Positions 42,726 to 51,359 of a DNA stretch of 64,000 nt are shown in pieces. The DNA comes from Nitrospirae bacterium GWF2_44_13. GTDB taxonomy: Bacteria > Nitrospirota > Thermodesulfovibrionia > Thermodesulfovibrionales > UBA1546. A program made the position numbers and the translations under genes. The stretch is from assembly GCA_001805105.1 (NCBI GenBank), contig MHEE01000007.1, positions 48,671 to 112,670 of the forward strand, given 5' to 3'. Under the pieces are notes generated by a model. The model had not been told where the DNA came from, did not search any database, and saw only the letters and a program-made list of their open reading frames with translations. How positions within the stretch are numbered: the stretch's first letter is position 1; every line of letters starts with the position of its first letter.

Positions 42726-43749
42726 ATCTTACGCCATGACCTCCTTTCTCAATATTGCCTATCACAAAAGAATCAACCCCTGCTGCGTTTAAAATAGATA
42801 TTGCATTCTTCGTTTCAGCCTCGGAGATGGCAATAATATACCCTATTCCCATATTAAAAGTCATCCTCATATCGTCAAGGGGCACATTGCCCATCTCTTT
42901 TATAATGTGAAATATAGGAGGGGGACACCATGAGCGTTCATTGATAACGGCGCTTACTCCCTCAGGGAATATCCTCGGCAGATTCCCTGAAATGCCTCCG
43001 CCTGTAATGTGAGCCATGCCTTTTACCTTGATTTTATCTCTGATACTGTTAAATGCCCTTACGTAAATTTTTGTTGGCTTAAGGAGTTCTTCTCCGATAG
43101 AGGTTCCGAGTTCAGGGATATATGCAGAGGCATCCATTTTCTTTATGTCAAAAAACAGTTTTCTTGCAAGGGAATATCCATTGCTGTGAAGCCCGCTTGA
43201 CGCAAGCCCTATGAGAACATCTCCTACGTTTATAGCAGAGCCGTTTATTATTTTATCCTTATCAACCACTCCGACAGCAAAGCCTGCAAGGTCATATTCG
43301 CCTTCAGGATAAAATCCCGGCATTTCCGCAGTCTCTCCGCCTATCAGAGAGCAGCCTGCCTGTCTGCATCCTTCAGCTATTCCCTTAATGACCTCTGCTG
43401 CTTTTTCAGATTTAAGTTTGCCTGTCGCAAAATAATCAAGAAAGAACAGGGGCTCTGCGCCGCTTGTAAGGATGTCGTTTACGCACATGGCGACAAGGTC
43501 AATGCCGACCGTGTCGTGTTTGTCCATCATGAATGCTATCTTCAGCTTTGTTCCAACGCCGTCTGTGCCGCTGACAAGCACGGGTTGTTTGTATTTTTTT
43601 ATGTCAGGTTGAAAGAGAGCATTGAATGAGCCGATGTCTGTAATGACCTCGGGCCTGAAGGTTTTTTTTGCCAAGGGAGAAATCAGGTTTATAAATCTGT
43701 CTCCCTCATCAATATCAACACCAGCCTTTTTGTAGGTAAGTCCATCCAT
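42718..43749 (-). CDS. purM: Phosphoribosylformylglycinamidine cyclo-ligase (AIR synthetase)
   Basis: Fifth step of purine synthesis. 343 aa with the PurM signature: PVLVSGTDGVGTKLKIA, HDTVGIDLVAMCVNDIL, GCSLIGGETAEMPGFYPEGEYD split across the domain, and GMAHITGGGISGNLPRIFPEG. The start is ATG at 43749. It stands alone among purine genes here. Confidence 0.95.
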   Translation of the reverse strand: MDGLTYKKAGVDIDEGDRFINLISPLAKKTFRPEVITDIGSFNALFQPDIKKYKQPVLVSGTDGVGTKLKIAFMMDKHDTVGIDLVAMCVNDILTSGAEPLFFLDYFATGKLKSEKAAEVIKGIAEGCRQAGCSLIGGETAEMPGFYPEGEYDLAGFAVGVVDKDKIINGSAINVGDVLIGLASSGLHSNGYSLARKLFFDIKKMDASAYIPELGTSIGEELLKPTKIYVRAFNSIRDKIKVKGMAHITGGGISGNLPRIFPEGVSAVINERSWCPPPIFHIIKEMGNVPLDDMRMTFNMGIGYIIAISEAETKNAISILNAAGVDSFVIGNIEKGGHGVRYA

Positions 43750-43834
43750 TAAATGTAAAGCCCCCCTGTTTTGAATTAAGCAGGAAAAGTATTTTTAATG
43801 CTATCACATCCGCACTGATTTTGGAAGAAGAATT

Positions 43835-45472
43835 TTAGGCCTTCCCGAACTCTTTCATCTTCAGCTCTTTTCTCTTTATTTTTCCGCTTATGGTTTTAGG
43901 CAGGTCATCGACAAATTCAATCTTGCGCGGATATTTATACGGCGCTGTGCGGTTTTTTACAAATTCCTGCAGTTCTTTTATGAGGGTATTCGAGGGCCTG
44001 AATCCCCGTGTTAAGACAATAAATGCTTTCACAACCTCTCCTCTTATCTCATCAGGGCTTGCAACAACTGCGGACTCTTTGACAGCAGGATGTTCTATCA
44101 GGATGCTCTCTATCTCAAAAGGCCCTATCCTGTATCCTGATGCGAGTATAACATCATCCGACCTTCCGACAAACCAAAAGTATCCATCCTCATCTTTATA
44201 GGCCCTGTCGCCTGTTATATACCATTGGCCCCTTACTGTTTTAGCTGTCGCCTCAGGGTTTCCGAGATATTCCCTGAATAATCCCACAGGCCTTTCCGGT
44301 TTTATTTTTATTGCGATATCGCCCTCGGTATTTAAAGAAACCTGATTTCCGCTGTCATCAATAATATCAATAGAAAATCCCGGAACCGGCACTCCCATGG
44401 AACCGGGCTTTACAGGAAGACATCTGAAATTTGCCAGAATATTCACTGTCTCTGTCTGCCCGTAACCATCATAAATATACAACCCTGTTCTCTCTTTCCA
44501 GATTTCAATTATCTCTTTATTCAATGGCTCGCCGGCTGCAACGAAATGGCGCATGGATTTAAAGGTGAAATCTTGGGATGCAGGGATTTCTTTTACCATC
44601 ATCCTGTAAGCTGTCGGAGGCCCGCAGAATGTTGTTATGGGGTATTTCTGCAGGATTTCCATTGTCAGTGAAGGATCAAACTTTCCTTTCTTGTAAAATG
44701 AAAATATTGTTGCTCCCATATGCCACGGGCCAAACAGGCTGGACCACGCCGCCTTTGCCCATCCAGTATCTGAGAGATTCCAGTGGATATCGCCGGGTTT
44801 AAGGTCCAGCCAGTATTTTCCTGTTATCAGGTGCGCAAGCGGATAGGACGCCTGCGTATGAAGCACCATTTTCGGCGGGCCTGTAGTGCCGGATGTAAAA
44901 TAGATTAATGCCGGCTCTGATGAGAAAGCTCTTTCTCCTTTGAAGGCGTCTGCTTTATCGCTTTCTTTAATGTAATTATGCCATCTCTGTCTTTCGCCAA
45001 TAATGATAAGAGAGGGATGAGCAGAGGAATTATTTACAGCGGTTTCCACTTTTTGTGCATCTTCATCTGATGCGATAATTGCCTTTATGTCTGCTGATGC
45101 AAGCCTGTATTCTATGTCCTTAGATGTCAGCAGGGTTGTCGCAGGTATCGGAATAGCGTTTATCCTCATAAGCGCAAGCATTATTTCCCACCATTCCGGA
45201 ATGCCGGGCAGCATTACAAGGACTTTATCACCCTTTCCAATCCCCCTGTTTTTGAGAGCGCCTGCGCCTTTTGATGAGAGAAGTTTTAATTCAGCGAATG
45301 AAAATTTTTTATCATTAACGCCGTCTGTCCAGTAAAGCGCCGACCTGTTTTCCCATTTATCAAAGACATCAAGCGGAAAAGAAAACTTTTCAGGCGCTGA
45401 GAGGGAAAAATTTCTGTATTCTGACGGATAATCCTTCATATTTTTCTTTGTTACAATGCTACCATAATTCAT
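43835..45472 (-). CDS. AMP-forming acyl-CoA synthetase (medium-chain/ACSM type)
   Basis: 545-aa ANL-family ligase that activates an organic acid to its CoA thioester. A3 P-loop YFTSGTTGPPKMVLHTQ, A5 YDGYGQTETVN, A7/A8 YITGDRAYKDEDGYFWFVGRSDDVI with SGYRIGPFEIE, and the A10 catalytic lysine in PKTISGKIKRKELK. The layout fits medium-chain or aromatic acid CoA ligases better than acetyl-CoA synthetase. Substrate is not readable. Confidence 0.88.
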   Translation of the reverse strand: MNYGSIVTKKNMKDYPSEYRNFSLSAPEKFSFPLDVFDKWENRSALYWTDGVNDKKFSFAELKLLSSKGAGALKNRGIGKGDKVLVMLPGIPEWWEIMLALMRINAIPIPATTLLTSKDIEYRLASADIKAIIASDEDAQKVETAVNNSSAHPSLIIIGERQRWHNYIKESDKADAFKGERAFSSEPALIYFTSGTTGPPKMVLHTQASYPLAHLITGKYWLDLKPGDIHWNLSDTGWAKAAWSSLFGPWHMGATIFSFYKKGKFDPSLTMEILQKYPITTFCGPPTAYRMMVKEIPASQDFTFKSMRHFVAAGEPLNKEIIEIWKERTGLYIYDGYGQTETVNILANFRCLPVKPGSMGVPVPGFSIDIIDDSGNQVSLNTEGDIAIKIKPERPVGLFREYLGNPEATAKTVRGQWYITGDRAYKDEDGYFWFVGRSDDVILASGYRIGPFEIESILIEHPAVKESAVVASPDEIRGEVVKAFIVLTRGFRPSNTLIKELQEFVKNRTAPYKYPRKIEFVDDLPKTISGKIKRKELKMKEFGKA

Positions 45473-45578
45473 TCACGGAAGCGATGACAATATTCCCTTC
45501 GCCTTTTGACATTTGTGATTTCTTATGTTAAATTTAAAAGCTTTGAAGCAGCAGGGAGTTTAATATTCAAAAAGTAAA

Positions 45579-45611
45579 CCCAGTTAGAAAGGATGGTGCT
45601 TTCTAACTGGG
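45579..45611 (+). promoter_or_regulatory. Perfect 13-bp inverted repeat before the multihaem operon
   Basis: CCCAGTTAGAAAG and CTTTCTAACTGGG enclose the loop GATGGTG. The element ends 18 nt before the start codon of the 11-haem cytochrome. No T-run follows, so it is not a plain terminator. It could be an operator or an mRNA hairpin. Confidence 0.7.
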
Positions 45612-45629
45612 CAAAAAGGATGTTTTTTA

Positions 45630-46631
45630 ATGTTTAATCCATTCAAGTTGCTAGATAAGTTAATTAAATGGTATTCAGAGAAGTATTCGCGTAAGGCAAA
45701 AATAATTACTGCCATAGCTTTTTTGTTTTTTTTAATAGGCGCAGGTCTTGTCGGGTATAAAATAAACGATTATTTTGAGAATGACCCGAATGCCTGCATG
45801 TTCTGCCATGTTCATTACGATGCTAACAAGGCATGGGCAAAGAGCAAACACAACATGGTCAACTGTCATGAATGTCATCATTCCTCCAAGAAAGATCGGG
45901 TTGTCCAGCTTTACAGGTTTACTGTTTTAGGACAAAAGACAGTGGAGCCGAGACACGGCAAGATTATTGTTCCATGGGCACTCTGTATCAAGTGCCACTG
46001 GGAAACAAACGAGAAATATCCCGAAGCGCATAATATCAACCGCTCTGCATACCATGCAAAGCACATGTTTACAGAGCAGGTGGAATGCTCTAAATGTCAC
46101 GGCTATAAGATACACGAGTTTCTGCCTGAAGAAAGATTCTGCACAATGTGCCATCAGGGCAGGGAGGTTCATGGAACAGGGATGGAAAAACTCCCATGCC
46201 TTAACTGTCATACAGACCGCACAAAGGATTTAAAACCCGGAAGGAAGAAATGCCTTTTCTGCCACGGCGGAGAAAATATAAGAAAAGAATTGATTGAAGA
46301 CGGGACGATAGACGTGAAGTTTTTCCAGCCTTCGCCTTCTATGGTTAAAAAGGCAACAAAGATAAAGGTGCCTGCTGACGCTCCTATGCAGTTCCACTGC
46401 TATGAGTGCCATAAACCTCACAAAAAGGTAAGGCCTGACTGGGGCAATTGCCTGAACTGCCACGCAAATGTTCCGAATGTAGGCAAGCACGAACTGCATG
46501 TGAAGAACATGGGGATAAAGTGTAAGGAATGTCATAAACCGCATTCATGGCGCGTGACAAATGAGATAGCTAAAAAAGTCTGTGTGAAATGCCATGAGTA
46601 TAAAGAACCCGAAAAATTTATAGGGCTATAA
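45630..46631 (+). CDS. Eleven-haem c-type cytochrome, membrane-anchored (NapC/NrfH-like start)
   Basis: 333 aa with one N-terminal transmembrane anchor (about 24-45, IITAIAFLFFLIGAGLVGY) and 11 CXXCH motifs: CMFCH, CHECH, CIKCH, CSKCH, CTMCH, CLNCH, CLFCH, CYECH, CLNCH, CKECH, CVKCH. The first part resembles NapC/NrfH quinol dehydrogenases. It starts a four-gene respiratory unit with a second cytochrome, a ferredoxin and NrfD, so it probably takes electrons from (or returns them to) the menaquinone pool to periplasmic carriers. Confidence 0.92.
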   Translation: MFNPFKLLDKLIKWYSEKYSRKAKIITAIAFLFFLIGAGLVGYKINDYFENDPNACMFCHVHYDANKAWAKSKHNMVNCHECHHSSKKDRVVQLYRFTVLGQKTVEPRHGKIIVPWALCIKCHWETNEKYPEAHNINRSAYHAKHMFTEQVECSKCHGYKIHEFLPEERFCTMCHQGREVHGTGMEKLPCLNCHTDRTKDLKPGRKKCLFCHGGENIRKELIEDGTIDVKFFQPSPSMVKKATKIKVPADAPMQFHCYECHKPHKKVRPDWGNCLNCHANVPNVGKHELHVKNMGIKCKECHKPHSWRVTNEIAKKVCVKCHEYKEPEKFIGL

Positions 46632-46689
46632 CAGGATTGGTTTGATAGCGCATTGATGCCTTAAAGAGGCATCGGAGGTTTAGCATCTG

Positions 46690-47172
46690 ATGAGGAGTCA
46701 TATCTGGCGGCCGCTTTATGTCGTAATCGGCATAATTTTCTTAGCGCTGGTTATAAGAGGATTTGTTGTGCCTAAGAGTTTTGGCATACATGAGAAAGGC
46801 TACATATATGGCTGGTATAACAAAGCCGATGAGAATTTCTGGAAGGAAGTTAAAGTAAAATACAGGTCTTCAGAGTATTGTAAGGACTGCCACGGCAATA
46901 ATCTTTCTTTAATAAAACAAACGCCCCATGCAGTTATCCAGTGTGAAAACTGCCATGGCCCTGCAATAGACCATCCTGAGAATCCGGCTAAGCTTGCAAT
47001 TGATAAAAGCAGGGAACAGTGCCTCAGGTGCCACTCATATCTGCCGTATCCTACAAGCAACAGGTCAAAGATAAAGGGAATAGATCCTGAGAGGCATAAT
47101 TCAGGGGTTGAATGTATTATGTGCCATAATCCCCATAAACCTTCGTTGAATTCTTTAAGAGGATTGAAATGA
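46690..47172 (+). CDS. Tetrahaem c-type cytochrome, membrane-anchored
   Basis: 160 aa: N-terminal helix (about 7-26, LYVVIGIIFLALVIRGFVV) and four haem sites, CKDCH, CENCH, CLRCH and CIMCH. It overlaps the ferredoxin gene by 4 nt. The combination with an 11-haem cytochrome, four-cluster ferredoxin and NrfD resembles quinone-linked complexes such as Qrc or Cbc-type modules, although subunit order and haem count differ. Confidence 0.9.
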   Translation: MRSHIWRPLYVVIGIIFLALVIRGFVVPKSFGIHEKGYIYGWYNKADENFWKEVKVKYRSSEYCKDCHGNNLSLIKQTPHAVIQCENCHGPAIDHPENPAKLAIDKSREQCLRCHSYLPYPTSNRSKIKGIDPERHNSGVECIMCHNPHKPSLNSLRGLK

Positions 47173-47951
47173 TAACGAGAAGAGACTTTATAAAATATTC
47201 TATGCAGGGCATAGCAATAACGGCAATTCCTTTTACAGCGATGGAACTCCTCAAGCCGTCAGGCCTATTAGCCGCAAAAGATATAAAGAAGATCAGATGG
47301 GGGTTCCTTGTTGATACCAGAAAGTGTGTTGGATGCGGCATGTGTGTAAAGGCATGCCAGCTTGAGAACGAAATACCTTGTGATGCGAATGTTTCGCGCA
47401 CATGGGTGGAACGCTATGTGCTTCTGAAAGACGGCAGGGTGCTTGCTGATTCGCCAAAGGCTGCAAGAGACGGATTCATCAGCAGCAGTATTGAGATGGG
47501 CCATGGAAAATATGAAGATGTGAAAAAAGAAGATATAGAAAAGGCTTTCTTTGTCCCGAAACTCTGCAATCAGTGTGAGAATCCGCCTTGTGTTCAGGTC
47601 TGTCCTGTGGGCGCAACTTATCAGACTACGGATGGTGTTGTGCTTGTTGACAGGAAGTGGTGCATCGGATGCGGCTACTGTGTTATGGCATGTCCTTACG
47701 GCGCCAGATTCTTTCATCCTGTGCATCATACGGCTGAAAAATGCAATTTCTGTTACCACAGGATAACAAAGGGCCTGAAGACAGCATGTGTTCAGGCGTG
47801 TCCGTTTGGAGCCAGGCTTATCGGAAATATCAATGACCCGAATGATGAAGTAGGAAGGATTATAAGAACCGAGAGGGTTTCTGTGTTAAAGGATGAATTC
47901 GGCACAAAGCCGCAGGTATATTATCTGGGGCTCAGCAAGGAGGTAATATAG
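47169..47951 (+). CDS. TAT-exported ferredoxin-like subunit, four [4Fe-4S] clusters
   Basis: 260 aa, DmsB/PsrB/NrfC type. A twin-arginine signal (MITRRDFIKYSMQG) targets it to the periplasmic face. Four cluster motifs follow: CVGCGMCVKACQ, CNQCENPPCVQVCP, CIGCGYCVMACPYG and CNFCYHR with CVQACPFG. It relays electrons between NrfD and the cytochromes. Coupled to its neighbours: 4-nt overlap upstream and direct abutment to nrfD. Confidence 0.93.
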   Translation: MITRRDFIKYSMQGIAITAIPFTAMELLKPSGLLAAKDIKKIRWGFLVDTRKCVGCGMCVKACQLENEIPCDANVSRTWVERYVLLKDGRVLADSPKAARDGFISSSIEMGHGKYEDVKKEDIEKAFFVPKLCNQCENPPCVQVCPVGATYQTTDGVVLVDRKWCIGCGYCVMACPYGARFFHPVHHTAEKCNFCYHRITKGLKTACVQACPFGARLIGNINDPNDEVGRIIRTERVSVLKDEFGTKPQVYYLGLSKEVI

Positions 47952-49199
47952 ATGGTTCACGGTGAAATCTGGACGCTTAAGGAACTATTCGTCTATCCGA
48001 ATGAATACATCTACTGGAGCATTCAGATTGTAATGTATCCGTTTATGACCGGCCTTGTTGCAGGGGCTTTTGTGCTTTCATCGCTTTATCATGTCTTTGG
48101 CATAAAGGAACTGAAGGATATTGCAAGGTTTGCGCTTGTGTTTTCATTTGCTCTTCTTTTTGCGGCTCCTATCCCGATAGTCCTGCATATTCAGTATCCT
48201 TTCAGAAGCATGAATGTGTTTTTGACTCCGCACTTTACATCTGCAATAGCTACTTTTGGTATAGTGTTTTTTTCATACGGAGCAATTGTTGCCTCTGAAC
48301 TTTGGTTTTTATACAGAAAGCACTTTGTTGAGGTATCGCTTCCGCTGAAGGAAAAGAAAGATAAGACACTGCTTGAATGGATAAAGTTTGTGATATTCCG
48401 TACTCTTACGCTTGGAGTCTATGACATAAGCGAGGAATCACTTAAGAGGGATGAAAAGGCGATAAAAATACTTGCAGGAGTGGGAATCCCTGTTGCCTGC
48501 TTCCTTCACGGCTATGCAGGTTTTATATTCGGCTCTGTTAAGGCTAATGCGCTCTGGATGACCCCGCTGATGCCTGTCATATTCATAATGTCTGCAATAG
48601 TATCGGGAATTGCGCTGTGCCTGCTTACGTATATCATTGTAATGGAGATCAGAAAGATAAAGGTAAAGGTAAAGTCTCTGAGGAAACCCTGGATGCCTAA
48701 ACTGGAAGATGTAAAAGGCATTGAGATGAGCGTCATACGGATTACGGCAAAATACCTCCTGCTGTTTATGATGTTTGCCATAACCCTTGAACTCCTGGAC
48801 CTTGTGTTCAGGGGTTATACTGCCGTTAAGCACTGGGATATACTGCGGACTGTTATCTATGACAAGGAGTTTACGAACATATTTATTCTGCAGTATGGGA
48901 TGGGAACCCTTATCCCTTTTATAATCTTTCTGGTTCCCGGGCTTACAATAAAAAGGGCTGTTGTGGGATTGGTTCTTGCCCTGATGGGCGTATTTATGAT
49001 GAGATGGAATGTTGTTATCGGCGGACAGGCCTTCTCGTTAACGCTGTCAGGTTATATGGAATATGTTATGCCGATAATTCCGCACGACTGGGAAACGTTT
49101 AAGGAAGGGCTGGGCGGAGCTGTCAGTATTTTTATCCTGCCGTTTGCGCTTTTTTGGGTATTTGCCAAGATATTCCCTGTCTTTGGCACTGATAAATAA
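47952..49199 (+). CDS. nrfD: NrfD/PsrC-type membrane quinone-interacting subunit
   Basis: 415 aa with about ten transmembrane helices, starting WTLKELFVYPNEYIYWSIQI and including the NrfD region GLVAGAFVLSSLYHVFGIKE. It is the quinone-binding membrane subunit paired with the ferredoxin just upstream. There is no molybdopterin catalytic subunit in this operon, so electrons must leave by the cytochromes. It ends the operon; the next gene is convergent. Confidence 0.9.
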   Translation: MVHGEIWTLKELFVYPNEYIYWSIQIVMYPFMTGLVAGAFVLSSLYHVFGIKELKDIARFALVFSFALLFAAPIPIVLHIQYPFRSMNVFLTPHFTSAIATFGIVFFSYGAIVASELWFLYRKHFVEVSLPLKEKKDKTLLEWIKFVIFRTLTLGVYDISEESLKRDEKAIKILAGVGIPVACFLHGYAGFIFGSVKANALWMTPLMPVIFIMSAIVSGIALCLLTYIIVMEIRKIKVKVKSLRKPWMPKLEDVKGIEMSVIRITAKYLLLFMMFAITLELLDLVFRGYTAVKHWDILRTVIYDKEFTNIFILQYGMGTLIPFIIFLVPGLTIKRAVVGLVLALMGVFMMRWNVVIGGQAFSLTLSGYMEYVMPIIPHDWETFKEGLGGAVSIFILPFALFWVFAKIFPVFGTDK

Positions 49200-49316
49200 A
49201 AGCGTGTAATACATTAACCCGAAAAGACGAAGTCTATAACAAAAGCATGATTATAACTCCGGACAGGCCGAATCCAGGTAAGGGCAGAGAAAGGCTTGTG
49301 GCGGCAGGGGTATCGC

Positions 49317-50624
49317 TCAAAAATAATATTTCACTCTTAATTCCGCCCTGTAATCGTTCTGCTTTTCGCCGTATTCGCTCAGCCTTTCTCCTGAGACGAA
49401 TGCAGTCTTAAGCCTGAGTTCGAGGTTTGTTATTCCTGTGTATAAAAGTTCGGGAGAAAAAGAAAAGCTTTTGTCATTTATATTAGTTATCAATGTGACT
49501 GAAGGCGTGAAATAGAGTATATCAAACGGCTCTTTCTGGCTCACTCGTAAATATATGTAGTCCCTCATCGGATTTATCTTTCCATAATTGCCCTCTGTGA
49601 CATTTGATGCATTTTTAAGCAGTGTGCTGCTGCCTGTCGAAATATACGAATCATATCCTTTGTTGATGAAAGAAAAATAATCCTTCATCTCGCCGGATGT
49701 AAAGCCGCTTCCGTCTCTGTAGTATTCAATAATATAAGTTGTATCTTTTTCGGTGAGATAGCGCATGCCTATCAGATAGCTTTTTGCGTCGTACTCTTTT
49801 TCAAAATTCGTTCCGTTGCTGTCGATGAATTTCTTTTTATAATCGTTTATAAAAGCGAATTCCCCGTGTATCTCTAAATTGGTGGTGATATTCCTCGAAA
49901 AATCTACCCCGTATCTCGTTGTCTTGCTTCCACCTGTGAGGACTATTAAATCGATGTCAGTGTCGTAAAATAGAAAGTAGAGCTTTCCCGCGAAATTGAG
50001 CTTGTCTATATCTCCGAAGGTATTATTTACATGATTGTAGACAGGTATTAACACAGGCGTAAATGAAACAGTCTTTAACGGCCCCTGAAAGCTTTTTATG
50101 TAGTCGGCTGATGCGACTAAAAAGCCCTCAAGGCTCAATTCGGGGTCGTCAGGGTCTTTGGGCCGGTCTATAAAGGCCGCGGGGTTCCACGCATAGCCCT
50201 TGCCCCACTTCAGGGCCTTTTTGCCGATGTCAATGCTTAGTGATGAAGAAGGTTTTATAGAGAGAAATCCCTCATAAACAGCTGTCTGCTGGTCTTCGCC
50301 AAGATAAGATTTTTTGTAGTCGGTGTTTGTCTTTACGGAGAGTTTTGCGATTCCTTTTTCAAGACTGCCTTCCAGTTGCAGTTTGGCATCGTATTCTTCA
50401 AGAGTATTTCCTTCATCACGGTTGTAGAATTTAAGCTTGTAAAGAGATGCGTTCTTATCCAGCCCGAAAAGCACTGGTTTTAATTCCAGATTGCCTCCGA
50501 TATGATACGGCTTTTTTTCTATCTCGGAAATGTCAAAAGTGTGTTCTTCTGCAAAGGAGGAAGAAGCGATACCAAATGCGAAGAACAGGAACGCAAGGGT
50601 GAGGCTGCCATGGAGTTGTTTCAC
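49317..50624 (-). CDS. Outer-membrane beta-barrel protein
   Basis: 435 aa with signal peptide (LTLAFLFFAFGIASSSFA) and a pattern of alternating hydrophobic strands, ending in the aromatic-terminated strand YRAELRVKYYF typical of outer-membrane barrels. No porin family is certain; DUF1302-like or alginate-type barrels are nearest in look. It is the last gene of the OB-fold/ABC/LolA-like operon (4-nt overlap upstream), so it may accept material moved by that ABC system. Confidence 0.75.
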   Translation of the reverse strand: MKQLHGSLTLAFLFFAFGIASSSFAEEHTFDISEIEKKPYHIGGNLELKPVLFGLDKNASLYKLKFYNRDEGNTLEEYDAKLQLEGSLEKGIAKLSVKTNTDYKKSYLGEDQQTAVYEGFLSIKPSSSLSIDIGKKALKWGKGYAWNPAAFIDRPKDPDDPELSLEGFLVASADYIKSFQGPLKTVSFTPVLIPVYNHVNNTFGDIDKLNFAGKLYFLFYDTDIDLIVLTGGSKTTRYGVDFSRNITTNLEIHGEFAFINDYKKKFIDSNGTNFEKEYDAKSYLIGMRYLTEKDTTYIIEYYRDGSGFTSGEMKDYFSFINKGYDSYISTGSSTLLKNASNVTEGNYGKINPMRDYIYLRVSQKEPFDILYFTPSVTLITNINDKSFSFSPELLYTGITNLELRLKTAFVSGERLSEYGEKQNDYRAELRVKYYF

Positions 50625-51349
50625 CTCAATGACTCAAGGTTCGGCATGAAGGTGAGGGTGAAGACCTCATCTTTGAAATCCCTTGCCTTGACCTTGGCGA
50701 ATATCATGACGGACTTGTATCCCTTGTAAAGCGGGCTGTCAGTCTCTATAACGGAGGGCCTTACGAGTCCGCCTCCGAAGTCCTTAACATCTTTGAAATA
50801 TAGAGTCTTAATAAGCATATTCGCCTCTGTGAGACACTCTATCTTTGTCGGGAGCTTTTTGCCTTTGTCCGCCCATATCTTCAGCCTGTCATACGCCACT
50901 GTTTTTGTCTTTGCCTTCAGATAAAGGAGGTATTCGCCTCCCTTTTCCTCAACCTTCTCCACATTATATTCCGCGGCATAATCAAGCTGAAGAATATCTG
51001 CGTTGTTGAATACGCCGCCTACTACGGACTGGATGCTTGTTATCCTGATGGGCTTGCCCACATTGGGTATGTAAAGCCACATATTGTCACCGAGACGCAA
51101 GGTGCTTCTGCCTTTCTCGCTTGCTGGCGCGAGGAATAATGAAGCAACTTTGTCGACTCCCTTCTTGACAGTAAAAAGGGTATATTCCTTTTTTCTGCCA
51201 TTGGGCTCTATATTTATAAGTTTTCTGTATGACTCATATGACTCAGGACTAAGGTTTCTGTCCACCTGTTTTAAAAGTGCCGTGCCGTCTATGGCATAAA
51301 CCGGAAGGGCGATAAGGAGTGATAAAAATGCTATGATAATTTTCAACAT
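50621..51349 (-). CDS. LolA-like outer-membrane lipoprotein-sorting protein
   Basis: About 242 aa with signal peptide (MLKIIIAFLSLLIALPVYA), then a LolA/LppX-type half-barrel: STLRLGDNMWLYIPNVGKPIRI, GGVFNNADILQLDYAAEY, LKIWADKGKKLPTKIE. The family carries hydrophobic or lipid cargo across the periplasm. The start is the ATG at 51349, because AGGAGG lies 7 nt before; the longer frame begins inside the permease gene. Operon partners are a MacB/LolE-type permease, its ATPase and a beta-barrel. Confidence 0.85.
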   Translation of the reverse strand: MLKIIIAFLSLLIALPVYAIDGTALLKQVDRNLSPESYESYRKLINIEPNGRKKEYTLFTVKKGVDKVASLFLAPASEKGRSTLRLGDNMWLYIPNVGKPIRITSIQSVVGGVFNNADILQLDYAAEYNVEKVEEKGGEYLLYLKAKTKTVAYDRLKIWADKGKKLPTKIECLTEANMLIKTLYFKDVKDFGGGLVRPSVIETDSPLYKGYKSVMIFAKVKARDFKDEVFTLTFMPNLESLR

Positions 51350-51359
51350 CAAAGTCCTC

